DNA from: Caryophanales bacterium
Lineage (GTDB): Bacteria > Bacillota_I > Bacilli_A > RFN20 > CAG-288
Assembly: GCA_021621525.1 (NCBI GenBank)
Contig: JAJVUU010000002.1
Coordinates: forward strand, 1 to 55,090
Direction of reading: 5' to 3'
Length of the DNA stretch: 55,090 nt
This document shows positions 7,528-15,374 of the stretch, in pieces. The translations under genes were made by a program, and so were the position numbers. Numbering within the stretch: position 1 is the first letter of the stretch; each line of letters opens with the position of its first letter. The notes under the pieces are model-generated. The model did not search any database, had not been told where the DNA came from, and was given only the letters and a program-made list of their open reading frames with translations.

Positions 7528-9153
7528 ATGGGTTCGCCGTATTACAAAGACAGCTATGGCTGCATCATCATCGGCTCAGCTCTCGCTGGCATGTCGGCAG
7601 CTTTGAAGCTGTCCAAGCGAGGTTTCAAGGACATATTGATTCTGGAGAGGCAGAACACGCCTGGAGGTGTTACGACTTCCTTTGTCCGTTCCGGCGTGGA
7701 ACTGGAAGCATCCCTTCATGAAATCTCTTCTGTATCCAGCAAGAGATATCCTCTTTTTGTACGTAAATTTCTCAATGAGTTCGATGTCAACGTCTCCTTT
7801 GTAAGGTCGGATGAAGCCTTCCATTATGTCGAACCTGGATTTTCCTGCACGGTGCACTGTGGCAAGGCAGGAAGATTTGAAATCCCCTGCCATGACATCT
7901 CTCTGGCAGTCGGAGATGAATCCGGTGAAATCTATGACAAGCTGATGCTCTTCTTCCAGGATTGCAAGAACGTCTTCGATTCCATCGGCTCTTTTTCCGA
8001 TGGTGACTTCCTTGGCCTGGACCTGATCCAGTCCCATATCGACCTCATGCGTTCCTTGTCCTATTCGACGATGGAGGTCATCGATGTCTATGGCTTTCCT
8101 GACGTCGTCAAAAGGATCCTTCTTGCCTATTGGTGCTATCTTGGAAACGAACCTGGTGATCTTCCCTATGTCCTATATAGCTGTCTCATGACGGATTATC
8201 TAGGATATGGCGTCTATACCTGCAAGGAAACAAGCCATGAGTTATCCATCAAGCTACTTGAAGCCTGCAGGAAGAAATCGATTCAGGTGGAGTTCAACCA
8301 GGAAGTGAAGAACATCCTGGTGAAGGACGGACATGTCATCGGTGTCAGACTCATGGACGGAAGCGAAATCTCTTCCAACTATGTCGTCAGCGGTCCCTAT
8401 CCCAATACTGTCTATAACTACATGATAGAACCACCAAGCGAGGCTCCTCAGAAGGCTTTCCAGATGCTCAGTGCCAAGAGTCTCAGCATGAGTGTCTTTT
8501 CGACTATCATGATCCTGGATGAACCTCCCGAGAAGCTGAACATGGATCATTACATGACCTTTGTTGCTCCTTCTGGATTGGATTTCAAGAAGATCATGGA
8601 TTCGTATCATTCCGACCATGGCTATGAGTACTTCATGACCGTATGCTTCAATCAGGTTCTTGACTATTGCCCGAAAGGAAAGACCATCTATTCCATCACC
8701 GCCCTTCCCTATCCTGACAGCTTCAAGGATGTCACGGAAGAAAACTATGATGAAAAGAAGCACATCATCGCAAGGGAGATGATTCAAGAGGAATCCAGAC
8801 GTCTTGGTGTGAACCTGCTTGATCATATTCTTGATATCGAGTTCATCACCCCGGTCTCCATCGCCCATTACTGCAAATCCTTCCAGGGCTGCATATATGG
8901 ATATCTTGCCAGCCTTGACGACAATGTCGCGGCAAGGATCATGAAGCATGAAGAGGAACAGCTGATCAAAGGCCTTGCCTTTGCCGGCGCCCACCAGATG
9001 TCCGGGGATGGTATGGGTACCCAGTTCATCAACGGCAACCAGGCTGCTGAGGATATCTACAAGCAGTTCCAGAGCGATGTGCCAGGTCCGCTTCAGAACA
9101 TCATCATTCCTAAGAAGCCTAAGAAGAAAAGAAGAAAAAAGCTTCAAAAATAA
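7528..9153 (+). CDS. CrtI/RETSAT-like FAD oxidoreductase, copy 2
   Basis: 541 residues, a paralogue of the protein encoded at 4781-6340 and collinear with it over nearly the full length. N-terminal Rossmann fold CIIIGSALAGMSAALKL, C-terminal FAD motif FAGAHQMSGDGMGTQFINGN. It differs by a basic tail of about 20 residues ending in a KKPKKKRRKK run, which could bind anionic lipid or membrane. The start lies 4 bp after the reductase stop with no clear ribosome site, suggesting coupling. Gene order isomerase, copy 1, reductase, copy 2 implies a two-component or sequential reaction, for example two saturation steps or a heteromer; neither can be settled from sequence. The operon ends at a hairpin downstream (9176-9215). 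Confidence 0.75.
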   Translation: MGSPYYKDSYGCIIIGSALAGMSAALKLSKRGFKDILILERQNTPGGVTTSFVRSGVELEASLHEISSVSSKRYPLFVRKFLNEFDVNVSFVRSDEAFHYVEPGFSCTVHCGKAGRFEIPCHDISLAVGDESGEIYDKLMLFFQDCKNVFDSIGSFSDGDFLGLDLIQSHIDLMRSLSYSTMEVIDVYGFPDVVKRILLAYWCYLGNEPGDLPYVLYSCLMTDYLGYGVYTCKETSHELSIKLLEACRKKSIQVEFNQEVKNILVKDGHVIGVRLMDGSEISSNYVVSGPYPNTVYNYMIEPPSEAPQKAFQMLSAKSLSMSVFSTIMILDEPPEKLNMDHYMTFVAPSGLDFKKIMDSYHSDHGYEYFMTVCFNQVLDYCPKGKTIYSITALPYPDSFKDVTEENYDEKKHIIAREMIQEESRRLGVNLLDHILDIEFITPVSIAHYCKSFQGCIYGYLASLDDNVAARIMKHEEEQLIKGLAFAGAHQMSGDGMGTQFINGNQAAEDIYKQFQSDVPGPLQNIIIPKKPKKKRRKKLQK

Positions 9154-9175
9154 AGAAAAAAGACTGATTCATATA

Positions 9176-9215
9176 GGATTCCTTGGTTATCCAAGATGCC
9201 ATCAAATCCTTTTTT
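9176..9215 (+). terminator. Probable terminator of the lipid operon
   Basis: GGATT (9176-9180) pairs with AATCC (9205-9209), with an inner TTGG/CCAA stem (9183-9194), followed by six T (9210-9215). The interior is interrupted, so the terminator may be weak. Confidence 0.5.
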
Positions 9216-9231
9216 AATGGATGATAGCATC

Positions 9232-9316
9232 CTAAAATATGCATAAATGAGGAAAAGCAATATTCTAAAATATGCATAAATGAATAGAATGAATATCCTA
9301 AAATATGCATAAATGA
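9232..9316 (+). repeat. Three 19-bp direct repeats at 33-bp period
   Basis: The unit CTAAAATATGCATAAATGA occurs without mismatch at 9232-9250, 9265-9283 and 9298-9316, exactly 33 bp apart (about three helical turns). Each unit holds the palindrome ATGCAT. The 14-bp spacers are AT-rich and related but not identical. The last unit ends 9 bp before a TATAAT box, so it covers the -35 region of the ATPase gene promoter. This suits a cooperative operator bound on one face of the helix. Confidence 0.9.
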
Positions 9317-9323
9317 AAATTAT

Positions 9324-9352
9324 GGTATAATAATCTCACATATCGATAGGAG
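9324..9352 (+). promoter_or_regulatory. Extended -10 promoter and ribosome site of the first ATPase gene
   Basis: TATAAT at 9326-9331 is preceded by TGG (extended -10). No good -35 is present; that region is occupied by the third 19-bp repeat. TAGGAG at 9347-9352 favours the second of two adjacent ATG codons (9359 over 9356). Confidence 0.6.
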
Positions 9353-9358
9353 ACTATG

Positions 9359-10678
9359 ATGCTGAAACGGAAAATGTATGAACGATTGCTGTCGTGGAAA
9401 AAACAGCCTAAGAAGGAGTGTGTCTTATTGAAAGGAGCAAGGCAGGTAGGAAAGACTTTTTTGGTGAGGGAATTCGGAAGAAAAGAATATGAAAGCTTCA
9501 TCGAAATCAATTTTCTGGAGAAGCCGGAACTGAAGACCGCCTTTGCTGGCGAAATCAGCGCTCAGGAAATCTATAAGAGGCTTACGGCAAATCTCCCTTC
9601 CATCAAACTGATTCCCGGGAAGACGCTGTTGTTTTTAGATGAAATCCAGGCTTGCTCAAAAGCACGTATGGCATTGAAATTCCTTTCCGAAGACGGGACT
9701 CTGGATGTGATTGCCTCTGGTTCTTTGTTAGGCCTCTCCTATGGAAGAGACGATGACGATAGAGTGGAAAGAGTCGAATCTGTGCCTGTAGGATATGAGA
9801 AATCGTTGATGATGTATCCCCTGGATTTTGAAGAATATCTATGGGCAAACGGATTTCCTGATGAAACCATCTCTTATCTGAAGACTTATTTTAGCGAAAG
9901 AAAACCACTGCCTTTTGATATCCTTACAAAGGAAGAAAACCTTCTGAAGGAGTATCTTGTCGTCGGTGGTATGCCCGAGGTGGTTTCTGATTTCATGAAA
10001 AATCATGACTTCAATCGAGTCCAGGACATCCAAGAGAAAATTCTCTCTTCCTATGAGGATGACATCGCCTTCCATGCCAAGGGCGTTGAAAAGACAAAGG
10101 TGAGGAAGTGTTTTGATAGTATCCCCAGACAGCTTGCTAAAGAGAATCGGAAGTTCAAGTATTCGGAAGTCGAACATAAGTCGACGGCAAGGAAGTACCA
10201 GGATAGCGTTGACTGGCTTAGGGATGCCAGTCTTGCTTTGGTCTGCGAAAATGTCAGTCAACCCTGTCTTCCTTTGAATGTTTATGAGAAGGAAAATGAA
10301 TTCAAAGTCTATTTTTCCGATACCGGTCTTCTTCTTGCCATGTATGGCTTTGAAACAAAAAAGGCTCTTCTCAATGATACTCTTAAAGGCTTTGCCAAAG
10401 GTGGTATTTATGAGAACTTTGTAGCACAGTCTCTTTTGGCAAAAGGATATGGTCTTCATTACTATAAGCCTGATGATGATTCTAAATTGGAATTTCTGAT
10501 AGAAAAGGATGGCGAAGTAAGACCGATTGAAGTCAAAGCCGGAAACAAGGCGACTGTATCATTGAATCGATTCCTGGAAAAAGAAAAACCACAGCTTGTC
10601 TATAAGTTGGCATATGCGAATTTAGGATATCACGAAAAAAAGCTCACCATACCCCATTTCATGGTCATGTTTCTATAG
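9359..10678 (+). CDS. AAA_14/DUF4143 ATPase, first copy
   Basis: 439 residues. Members of this family pair an N-terminal AAA ATPase with a C-terminal DUF4143 domain of PD-(D/E)XK nuclease ancestry; their biological role is not established. Walker A is LLKGARQVGKTFLV (about 23-36) and Walker B LLFLDEIQ (about 89-96), with a sensor-like IASGSLLG. The C-terminal region shows the fold signature KLEFLIE ... PIEVKAG (about 374-394), including the E-x-K pair. It stands alone, converging on folT with 14 bp between stops. The 33-bp-period repeats in front suggest autoregulation. A second, only distantly similar member with its own repeats lies at 14085. Confidence 0.85.
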   Translation: MLKRKMYERLLSWKKQPKKECVLLKGARQVGKTFLVREFGRKEYESFIEINFLEKPELKTAFAGEISAQEIYKRLTANLPSIKLIPGKTLLFLDEIQACSKARMALKFLSEDGTLDVIASGSLLGLSYGRDDDDRVERVESVPVGYEKSLMMYPLDFEEYLWANGFPDETISYLKTYFSERKPLPFDILTKEENLLKEYLVVGGMPEVVSDFMKNHDFNRVQDIQEKILSSYEDDIAFHAKGVEKTKVRKCFDSIPRQLAKENRKFKYSEVEHKSTARKYQDSVDWLRDASLALVCENVSQPCLPLNVYEKENEFKVYFSDTGLLLAMYGFETKKALLNDTLKGFAKGGIYENFVAQSLLAKGYGLHYYKPDDDSKLEFLIEKDGEVRPIEVKAGNKATVSLNRFLEKEKPQLVYKLAYANLGYHEKKLTIPHFMVMFL

Positions 10679-10692
10679 TGAGCTTTCGATGG

Positions 10693-11265
10693 TTATTTCT
10701 GGGGTGGTTCTTTCTTTCTGCAGGGAATCCTTCCGATATCGGCTTTGCTTAAACCTTTGATCAGGAAGAGACAGAGAATCGATACGACGACACAGGTCAC
10801 GATGCTTGAAAGGAAGCGGAAGACGGTCTCCAGGATGGTAAAGGATACAGGATAGTTCATCAAGTAGGCATCTAGGAAGATAAGCCCCGTATTGATGGAA
10901 GTCGTCAAGAGGAAGGTAAGAAGCATTAAGAGAGAATAGGCTGGAAGATGATTCTCGAGGTAAGTACCTTTCCTTCTTGCGATGACCTGGAAAAGAGAGA
11001 CCATGCCTGCCCGGAATAAGGAAGGAATGATCCATAGGAAGGTCGTTGGGGTAAAACCATACTGCAATAGCTGAGACAGCATTTCACCGACAAAGGCGAC
11101 AAGCAGGGCATCAGAGGGACTATAGAGAAGACCAGACAGGATGATGGCAAAGCTGGCAAAGGTGATGCGGATGTTTCCCATCTTCACGGAATATAAGGAA
11201 AGAACGAAATATAAGGCGGCAAGCAAAGAATCAAGACATAGTCGAAAGACGGCTTTTTTTCTCAT
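10693..11265 (-). CDS. folT: Folate ECF transporter S component
   Basis: 190 residues with about six hydrophobic segments and the usual S-component size. It should bind folate in the membrane and work with a shared EcfA-EcfA'-EcfT module, which is not in the window. RLCLDSLLAALYFVLSLYS at the N-terminus and the Lys/Arg-rich C-terminal tail fit the family. The start has GAGGTT upstream. The assignment to folate rests largely on the THF riboswitch in its leader. Confidence 0.8.
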   Translation of the reverse strand: MRKKAVFRLCLDSLLAALYFVLSLYSVKMGNIRITFASFAIILSGLLYSPSDALLVAFVGEMLSQLLQYGFTPTTFLWIIPSLFRAGMVSLFQVIARRKGTYLENHLPAYSLLMLLTFLLTTSINTGLIFLDAYLMNYPVSFTILETVFRFLSSIVTCVVVSILCLFLIKGLSKADIGRIPCRKKEPPQK

Positions 11266-11287
11266 GGAACCTCATTTCTGGGAAGTT

Positions 11288-11386
11288 CGTCAAAGCGGAT
11301 GCAGACGGATACCGCGGCTATATAGCCTTCGTCCATCTGCAACTCCCATCAGGTGGCACTTGACGCATCCGTCCTACTCAATGACG
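11288..11386 (-). promoter_or_regulatory. THF (tetrahydrofolate) riboswitch of folT
   Basis: Read on the minus strand, the leader contains GTAGGACGGATGCG, TCAAGTGCC, GATGGGA and the highly typical CGCGGTATCCGTCTGCATCCG. GACGGAT pairs with ATCCGTC (P2), and CGTCA with TGACG at the outer ends (P1). This is the layout of the class-I THF riboswitch found before folT in Firmicutes. The 3' arm of P1 ends 14 nt before the GAGGTT ribosome site, which suggests control of translation start. Confidence 0.85.
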
Positions 11387-11391
11387 TAGAC

Positions 11392-11397
11392 ATTATA
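11392..11397 (-). promoter_or_regulatory. -10 box of folT
   Basis: TATAAT on the minus strand, six bases upstream of the riboswitch P1 helix, which would put the transcript start at the aptamer's 5' end. No strong -35 was found. Confidence 0.55.
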
Positions 11398-11404
11398 CTA
11401 TAAT

Positions 11405-11447
11405 GTGGAAAAAATAAAAGCTTAAGAAAAGACCGGATTTCTCCGGC
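11405..11447 (-). terminator. Terminator of the zinc-ribbon protein gene
   Basis: On the minus strand GCCGGA pairs with TCCGGT across a GAAA loop (11432-11447) and is followed by TTTTC and a further T-rich tract. It lies seven bases past the gene's stop. Confidence 0.6.
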
Positions 11448-11453
11448 CTTACC

Positions 11454-12152
11454 TTATTTCTTGTTTCTGATTTCGTCGATTCTCTTTTGCATGAGAGAGA
11501 TGGTTTTATCATAGTTCTCATCCTTGAGAACACAGATGGGGACCATCGCACCATTGACAAAGAAGCCGAGAATCATCATATCCTTATATTCCTTGACCTT
11601 GTAGATATCCTTGTAGAGAAGGAAGAAGTCGTTTCTTGCTTCCTGGCCTTTGTAGTTCATCTTCATCTGATAACGGAGACGATCCATGAAGAAGGAGATA
11701 CGGAAATCTTCGATATCGAGATGCTTGCTCATCGAGATGCTTCTAAGAGGACTGACGATGAGATAGTAGAAGAGATAGACGAGGTCGACAGCCAAGAAGA
11801 TGAATCCAAGCGTCGTGAAGGTATCGACGGTATTGGTGACGAAGTAGGATATGAGGATGTCAGAAAGAAGAAGGATGAACATGACACTCCCTGAGATGAG
11901 AGGAATCGGATTTCCGAAGAGAAGGCTTCTTAGGGCCTGGGAATAGTTGAGTGTCTGATATTTGGTCTTCTCGATGACAGGCGTCTCATTGAAGGAAGCG
12001 GTTTGGTTTGCCTGGGATGAGAAGCTCTGATCTGCATGATACAATGTATTTTCGTTTGTCTCGTCATTCAAGGGGGCACCGCAGTTCTCACAGAAATTGG
12101 AGCTGCCTTTGTTGGCGTGGCCACAACGAGGACAGAATTTGATTTCTTCCAT
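11454..12152 (-). CDS. Zinc-ribbon membrane protein of unknown function
   Basis: 232 residues. The N-terminus is a double CxxC zinc ribbon: FCPRCG (6-11) and FCENCG (20-25). A Ser/Gln/Asn-rich linker follows, then two hydrophobic segments at about 85-105 and 115-135, and a charged cytoplasmic-type C-terminal half of about 95 residues with aromatic and basic residues. No catalytic motif was recognised. Zinc-ribbon plus TM proteins of this design are common in Firmicutes and mostly uncharacterised. A monocistronic unit with its own terminator. Confidence 0.7.
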   Translation of the reverse strand: MEEIKFCPRCGHANKGSSNFCENCGAPLNDETNENTLYHADQSFSSQANQTASFNETPVIEKTKYQTLNYSQALRSLLFGNPIPLISGSVMFILLLSDILISYFVTNTVDTFTTLGFIFLAVDLVYLFYYLIVSPLRSISMSKHLDIEDFRISFFMDRLRYQMKMNYKGQEARNDFFLLYKDIYKVKEYKDMMILGFFVNGAMVPICVLKDENYDKTISLMQKRIDEIRNKK

Positions 12153-12209
12153 AGTTATTTCCTCCTAACTGGTGTAAAGATTATAGTCCAAAAAAAGAGA
12201 AAGGAAAGA

Positions 12210-13115
12210 TTATTCCTGTGTTTTTTCGTTTTTTCTTCGATAGATGGTACTTTGGATGAATAGGACAAGAAGGATGATGAGTGTGGTAAAGAGAAGACCG
12301 AAGCTCACATCACTTAGATAATGTGCTCCATAATAGATGCGGAAAAAGGCAACAAGGAGCGTATAGGATAATCCCGTAAGGAATAAGACGGTCTTATCAT
12401 ATTTGAAAGGATGGCGAAGGACTGGACAAAGAAGAGGAAGAAGGAGGACGACGGCAGAATTGGCCGTATGTCCGCTAGGATAGGACTTATGGTAGTCATC
12501 CTTATAGGAGAAGGGAGAAAACTGCCACCAGGAACGGAAGGATTCATTGGAAGTGTTCAATCCCGTATCGATGAGATAACGATATCTTGGTCTGCAGGCG
12601 ATGTTCTTGATAAGCTCTATAAGAAGAGACTGCATCAGGATGACGACCAGGATGGTGATACCAGCCCTGATAAGATATTCTCTTTTGTCCTTCTTGATTT
12701 CAAAAAGCAGCAATACGACAAAGAGGATGTTGATGAAGATGGATATCAGAATGGATGTCAGGTTGGATAGACGGATACCATAGTTCTTGTCCGGACTGGT
12801 GATATGGATGTGGCTATAGCAAAAGTAGATACCTAGAGCAAGGCCTAGGACAAGGATCACATATCCTAGGATCTTCAATGGCTTCCTTTTGTCATCCATG
12901 AGTCCCTTGAAGATCATGACGCATCCAAGAGGAATCATCAAGAAGGAGAAGAGGAAGCCGATGGTCTCGATGAAACCTCCGAAGGCAGAAGAAGTATTGA
13001 CGATTCCCTTTGAAATCGATAGGTCAAAGAAAGAACCAAAAAGAATCCCTGTCAAGGCAAGAAAGATGACGATGACATAGTCTCTGACCTTCAGACTCAG
13101 AATCTCTTTATTCAT
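12210..13115 (-). CDS. PAP2-family membrane phosphatase
   Basis: 301 residues, about seven membrane segments. All three PAP2 motifs are present: KNIACRPRYR (motif 1), SYPSGHTANS (motif 2, with the catalytic His) and RIYYGAHYLSDV (motif 3, nucleophile His). Likely substrates are undecaprenyl pyrophosphate, phosphatidylglycerol phosphate or phosphatidate; the choice cannot be made. The start at 13115 (MNKEIL) is preferred to 13226 because the promoter lies between them. No Shine-Dalgarno is visible. Confidence 0.8.
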   Translation of the reverse strand: MNKEILSLKVRDYVIVIFLALTGILFGSFFDLSISKGIVNTSSAFGGFIETIGFLFSFLMIPLGCVMIFKGLMDDKRKPLKILGYVILVLGLALGIYFCYSHIHITSPDKNYGIRLSNLTSILISIFINILFVVLLLFEIKKDKREYLIRAGITILVVILMQSLLIELIKNIACRPRYRYLIDTGLNTSNESFRSWWQFSPFSYKDDYHKSYPSGHTANSAVVLLLPLLCPVLRHPFKYDKTVLFLTGLSYTLLVAFFRIYYGAHYLSDVSFGLLFTTLIILLVLFIQSTIYRRKNEKTQE

Positions 13116-13127
13116 TGCAACAAGTTT

Positions 13128-13155
13128 ATCATAAACGGCATAGGAAGTATTGCAA
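13128..13155 (-). promoter_or_regulatory. Promoter of the PAP2 gene
   Basis: Minus strand TTGCAA (13150-13155), 16-bp spacer, TATGAT (13128-13133). Only 12 bases separate the -10 from the ATG at 13115, so the leader would be about six bases, too short for a Shine-Dalgarno. Confidence 0.6.
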
Positions 13156-13365
13156 AAAGAATCCTGAAAGTACTTTTTTCGATCATGGATGACATTCAAA
13201 GGTGTTTTTGAACAGGAATTCCTCATCGATTTCGATATCGAATCGCTTTCAGGATAAAATATGCCAAAATTCTTTCATTTGAACGTGGAAAGCATTAAAC
13301 TAAATAGAATAGATTATGGGAATGGAAACCTATAAGAAGGAACATTCGAAGGAGAACAGAAACGT

Positions 13366-13842
13366 ATGGCCAAGCCGGTAAAAAGAAACAGAAAGCCGAT
13401 TGCAAAAGTAGACTTCAGCGATTTCAAGGAAGGTATCTATCTTGATGATGTTGCCTTTGGCAATGTCTACCCCCTCATGAAGAGGAAGTCCGACTTCTCC
13501 GAGGATGTCGAGGAATTTGTCTTTGAAGGAAAGCTCCATCATGGAGAAATCCGTTTCCTGACAGGAGACGGACTTGATGTCGCTCTTCCGGAAGTGGAAG
13601 GATATAATCACGGCTATACCTTGGAAGGAGATGCCGTGCATCTCTTCAAGGTTGAGAATGCCCTCGATATCTATTCCGACAACGAAAAGAGAACCTTCAA
13701 CTATACCAAGAAGGACAGCAGATTGATCTTTGTCGGAGATTCCAAGAAGGACTATGTCCTCTTCGTCCGTTTCTATGAGAACTGCTATGGCGATTTCAAC
13801 AACCGCTGGGCCGTCATCTTTGCCGGAGAGAAGAACAACTGA
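13366..13842 (+). CDS. Conserved-looking hypothetical protein, 158 residues
   Basis: The function is not recognised. The protein is soluble: a basic N-terminus (AKPVKRNRKP), then alternating hydrophobic and charged residues suggesting a beta-rich fold, with repeated Gly turns and a WAVIFAGE end. No signal peptide or TM. AAGGAG lies 11 bases before the ATG; a long spacing but usable. Codon use resembles highly expressed neighbours (many AAG, GTC, CTC). It has its own terminator. Monocistronic, between the divergent PAP2 gene and the repeats of the second ATPase. Confidence 0.65.
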   Translation: MAKPVKRNRKPIAKVDFSDFKEGIYLDDVAFGNVYPLMKRKSDFSEDVEEFVFEGKLHHGEIRFLTGDGLDVALPEVEGYNHGYTLEGDAVHLFKVENALDIYSDNEKRTFNYTKKDSRLIFVGDSKKDYVLFVRFYENCYGDFNNRWAVIFAGEKNN

Positions 13843-13850
13843 AAAAACAA

Positions 13851-13897
13851 GACATCCTATTTATATGAGAACACTCTCCTATGGGATGTCTTTTTTT
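13851..13897 (+). terminator. Rho-independent terminator
   Basis: GACATCCTAT (13851-13860) pairs with ATGGGATGTC (13881-13890), one wobble, then seven T (13891-13897). Confidence 0.8.
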
Positions 13898-13963
13898 GTG
13901 AAACGTATGGAGGACTTTCAGTTAAATCCATGCAGGTATTTTGGATTGAAATTCACTGATTTG

Positions 13964-14028
13964 AAAAAGTCTCGGAATGAAAATACAAAAAGTTTCGGAA
14001 TGAAAATACAAAAAGTTTCGGAATGAAA
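13964..14028 (+). repeat. Three tandem 23-bp direct repeats
   Basis: The unit begins AAAAAGTTTCGGAATG and continues AAAATAC. Copies start at 13964 (one C/T change), 13987 and 14010; the third diverges after 19 bp. Weaker relatives flank them (TTTTGGATTGAAATTC near 13939 and AAAAGCTTTGGATTG at 14034-14048). The array ends about 57 bp before the ATPase start, in the position of a promoter/operator. Confidence 0.85.
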
Positions 14029-14084
14029 TTGGCAAAAGCTTTGGATTGCTTTATGTTTTAGATAAGTGTCCTGAGGTGATTTAT

Positions 14085-15359
14085 ATGGAAATGAATGGCT
14101 ATAAGAAAAGAACCGTGGATAGGAAACTACTGAAGTATTTGGAGTCTTTTGGTGCAGTATTGATTGAAGGGCCGAAATGGTGCGGTAAGACTTGGACCGG
14201 ACGGAATTCGGCTGAGAGCGTATTCATGGTTGCCGATCCAAAAGGCAACTTCAACAATCGAAGAATGGCCTTGATGGATCCGGATATGATTCTAAGCGGA
14301 AATACACCGAGGCTGATTGATGAATGGCAAGAAGTACCGACCATATGGGATGCTGTAAGAGGAGAAGTCGATGATAGAGCCAAGACAGGTCAGTTCATCT
14401 TGACCGGATCTGCGACAATCAACAAAGAAAAGTACATCCATACTGGGACAGGACGGATTGCTCATCTCAGGATGAGACCGATGTCTTTGTTTGAAAGCGG
14501 TCAGTCTGATGGAAGCGTCTCCCTGGAAGATATTTGCCTAGGGAGGGCAAAGAATCAGATGACCGGTGAAGTGAAATTGGAAAAGATCATCGAATATATC
14601 TTGTCTGGAGGATGGCCGGCTAATACCAGACTATCTTTTGACCAGGCCAGACTGATTCCTGAAGAATATGTCTATTCTGTTCTTCATGAAGATATCTTCA
14701 AGGTGGACAACATCAAAAGGGACGGGCACAAGGTGGAGCTGCTGCTTCGTTCTCTTTCCAGAAACGAAGCTATGACGGTTTCAAATGCTGCTTTGAAGAG
14801 AGACATCACAAATACAGATATGAGTGATGTCAATATTGATACAATCACGGATTATTTGAATCTCTTCAGGCATCTGTTCCTGATAGAGGACATTCCTCCC
14901 TTTTCACCCGATTTCCGTTCATCGCTGAGAATCAAGCAAAATGAAAAAAGGCATTTTACGGATCCATCTCTTCCGTGTGCTTTCTTATCGATGACAAAGA
15001 CAAAACTGCTGGAAGATCTGAACTTCCTCGGTTTTCTTTTCGAATCCTTGGTCGAACGTGATCTGCTGACTTATGTGGATGACTTCCATGGGAAACTATT
15101 CCACTATCAGGATTATAAAGGCAATGAGATGGATGCTGTGATCGAACTTCAGGATGGGAATTGGTGTGGAGTTGAAATCAGGCTCGGTGCCAATCAGATA
15201 GAAGAGGCTTCCAAGAACCTGCTGAAGGTCAATGATGACATAAAAAAAGCAGGAGGAAAGCCGGCAGGTTCACTTATGGTGATATGTGGTCTAAGCAATG
15301 CAGCTTATCTCAGACAAGATGGTGTCTATGTCGTTCCTATCACATCCTTAAGGAGCTAG
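14085..15359 (+). CDS. AAA_14/DUF4143 ATPase, second copy
   Basis: 424 residues; same architecture as the gene at 9359 but low sequence similarity, so a different subfamily. Walker A LIEGPKWCGKTWTG (about 26-39) is the form common in DUF4143 proteins; Walker B region RLIDEWQEVP (about 76-85); sensor FILTGSATI. The C-terminal PD-(D/E)XK-like core reads GNEMDAVIEL ... GVEIRLG, with Arg where the catalytic Lys of E-x-K is usual, so nuclease chemistry is doubtful. Start 14085 follows GAGGTGAT. No partner gene is linked; the 23-bp repeats upstream are the only companion. Role unknown; a self-regulated selfish or defence-like unit is possible but unproven. Confidence 0.8.
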   Translation: MEMNGYKKRTVDRKLLKYLESFGAVLIEGPKWCGKTWTGRNSAESVFMVADPKGNFNNRRMALMDPDMILSGNTPRLIDEWQEVPTIWDAVRGEVDDRAKTGQFILTGSATINKEKYIHTGTGRIAHLRMRPMSLFESGQSDGSVSLEDICLGRAKNQMTGEVKLEKIIEYILSGGWPANTRLSFDQARLIPEEYVYSVLHEDIFKVDNIKRDGHKVELLLRSLSRNEAMTVSNAALKRDITNTDMSDVNIDTITDYLNLFRHLFLIEDIPPFSPDFRSSLRIKQNEKRHFTDPSLPCAFLSMTKTKLLEDLNFLGFLFESLVERDLLTYVDDFHGKLFHYQDYKGNEMDAVIELQDGNWCGVEIRLGANQIEEASKNLLKVNDDIKKAGGKPAGSLMVICGLSNAAYLRQDGVYVVPITSLRS

Positions 15360-15374
15360 TTTCTGATTTCTTCC

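Noticed and set aside
4781..9153. Carotenoid biosynthesis by the CrtI-like genes
   Set aside because: No crtB, crtE or other isoprenoid gene is present; the neighbours are a fatty acid isomerase, ACP, ligase and thioesterase.
9232..14028. CRISPR array or plasmid-type iterons
   Set aside because: Only three units each, short or zero spacers of non-unique sequence, no cas or rep genes; promoter overlap fits operators better.
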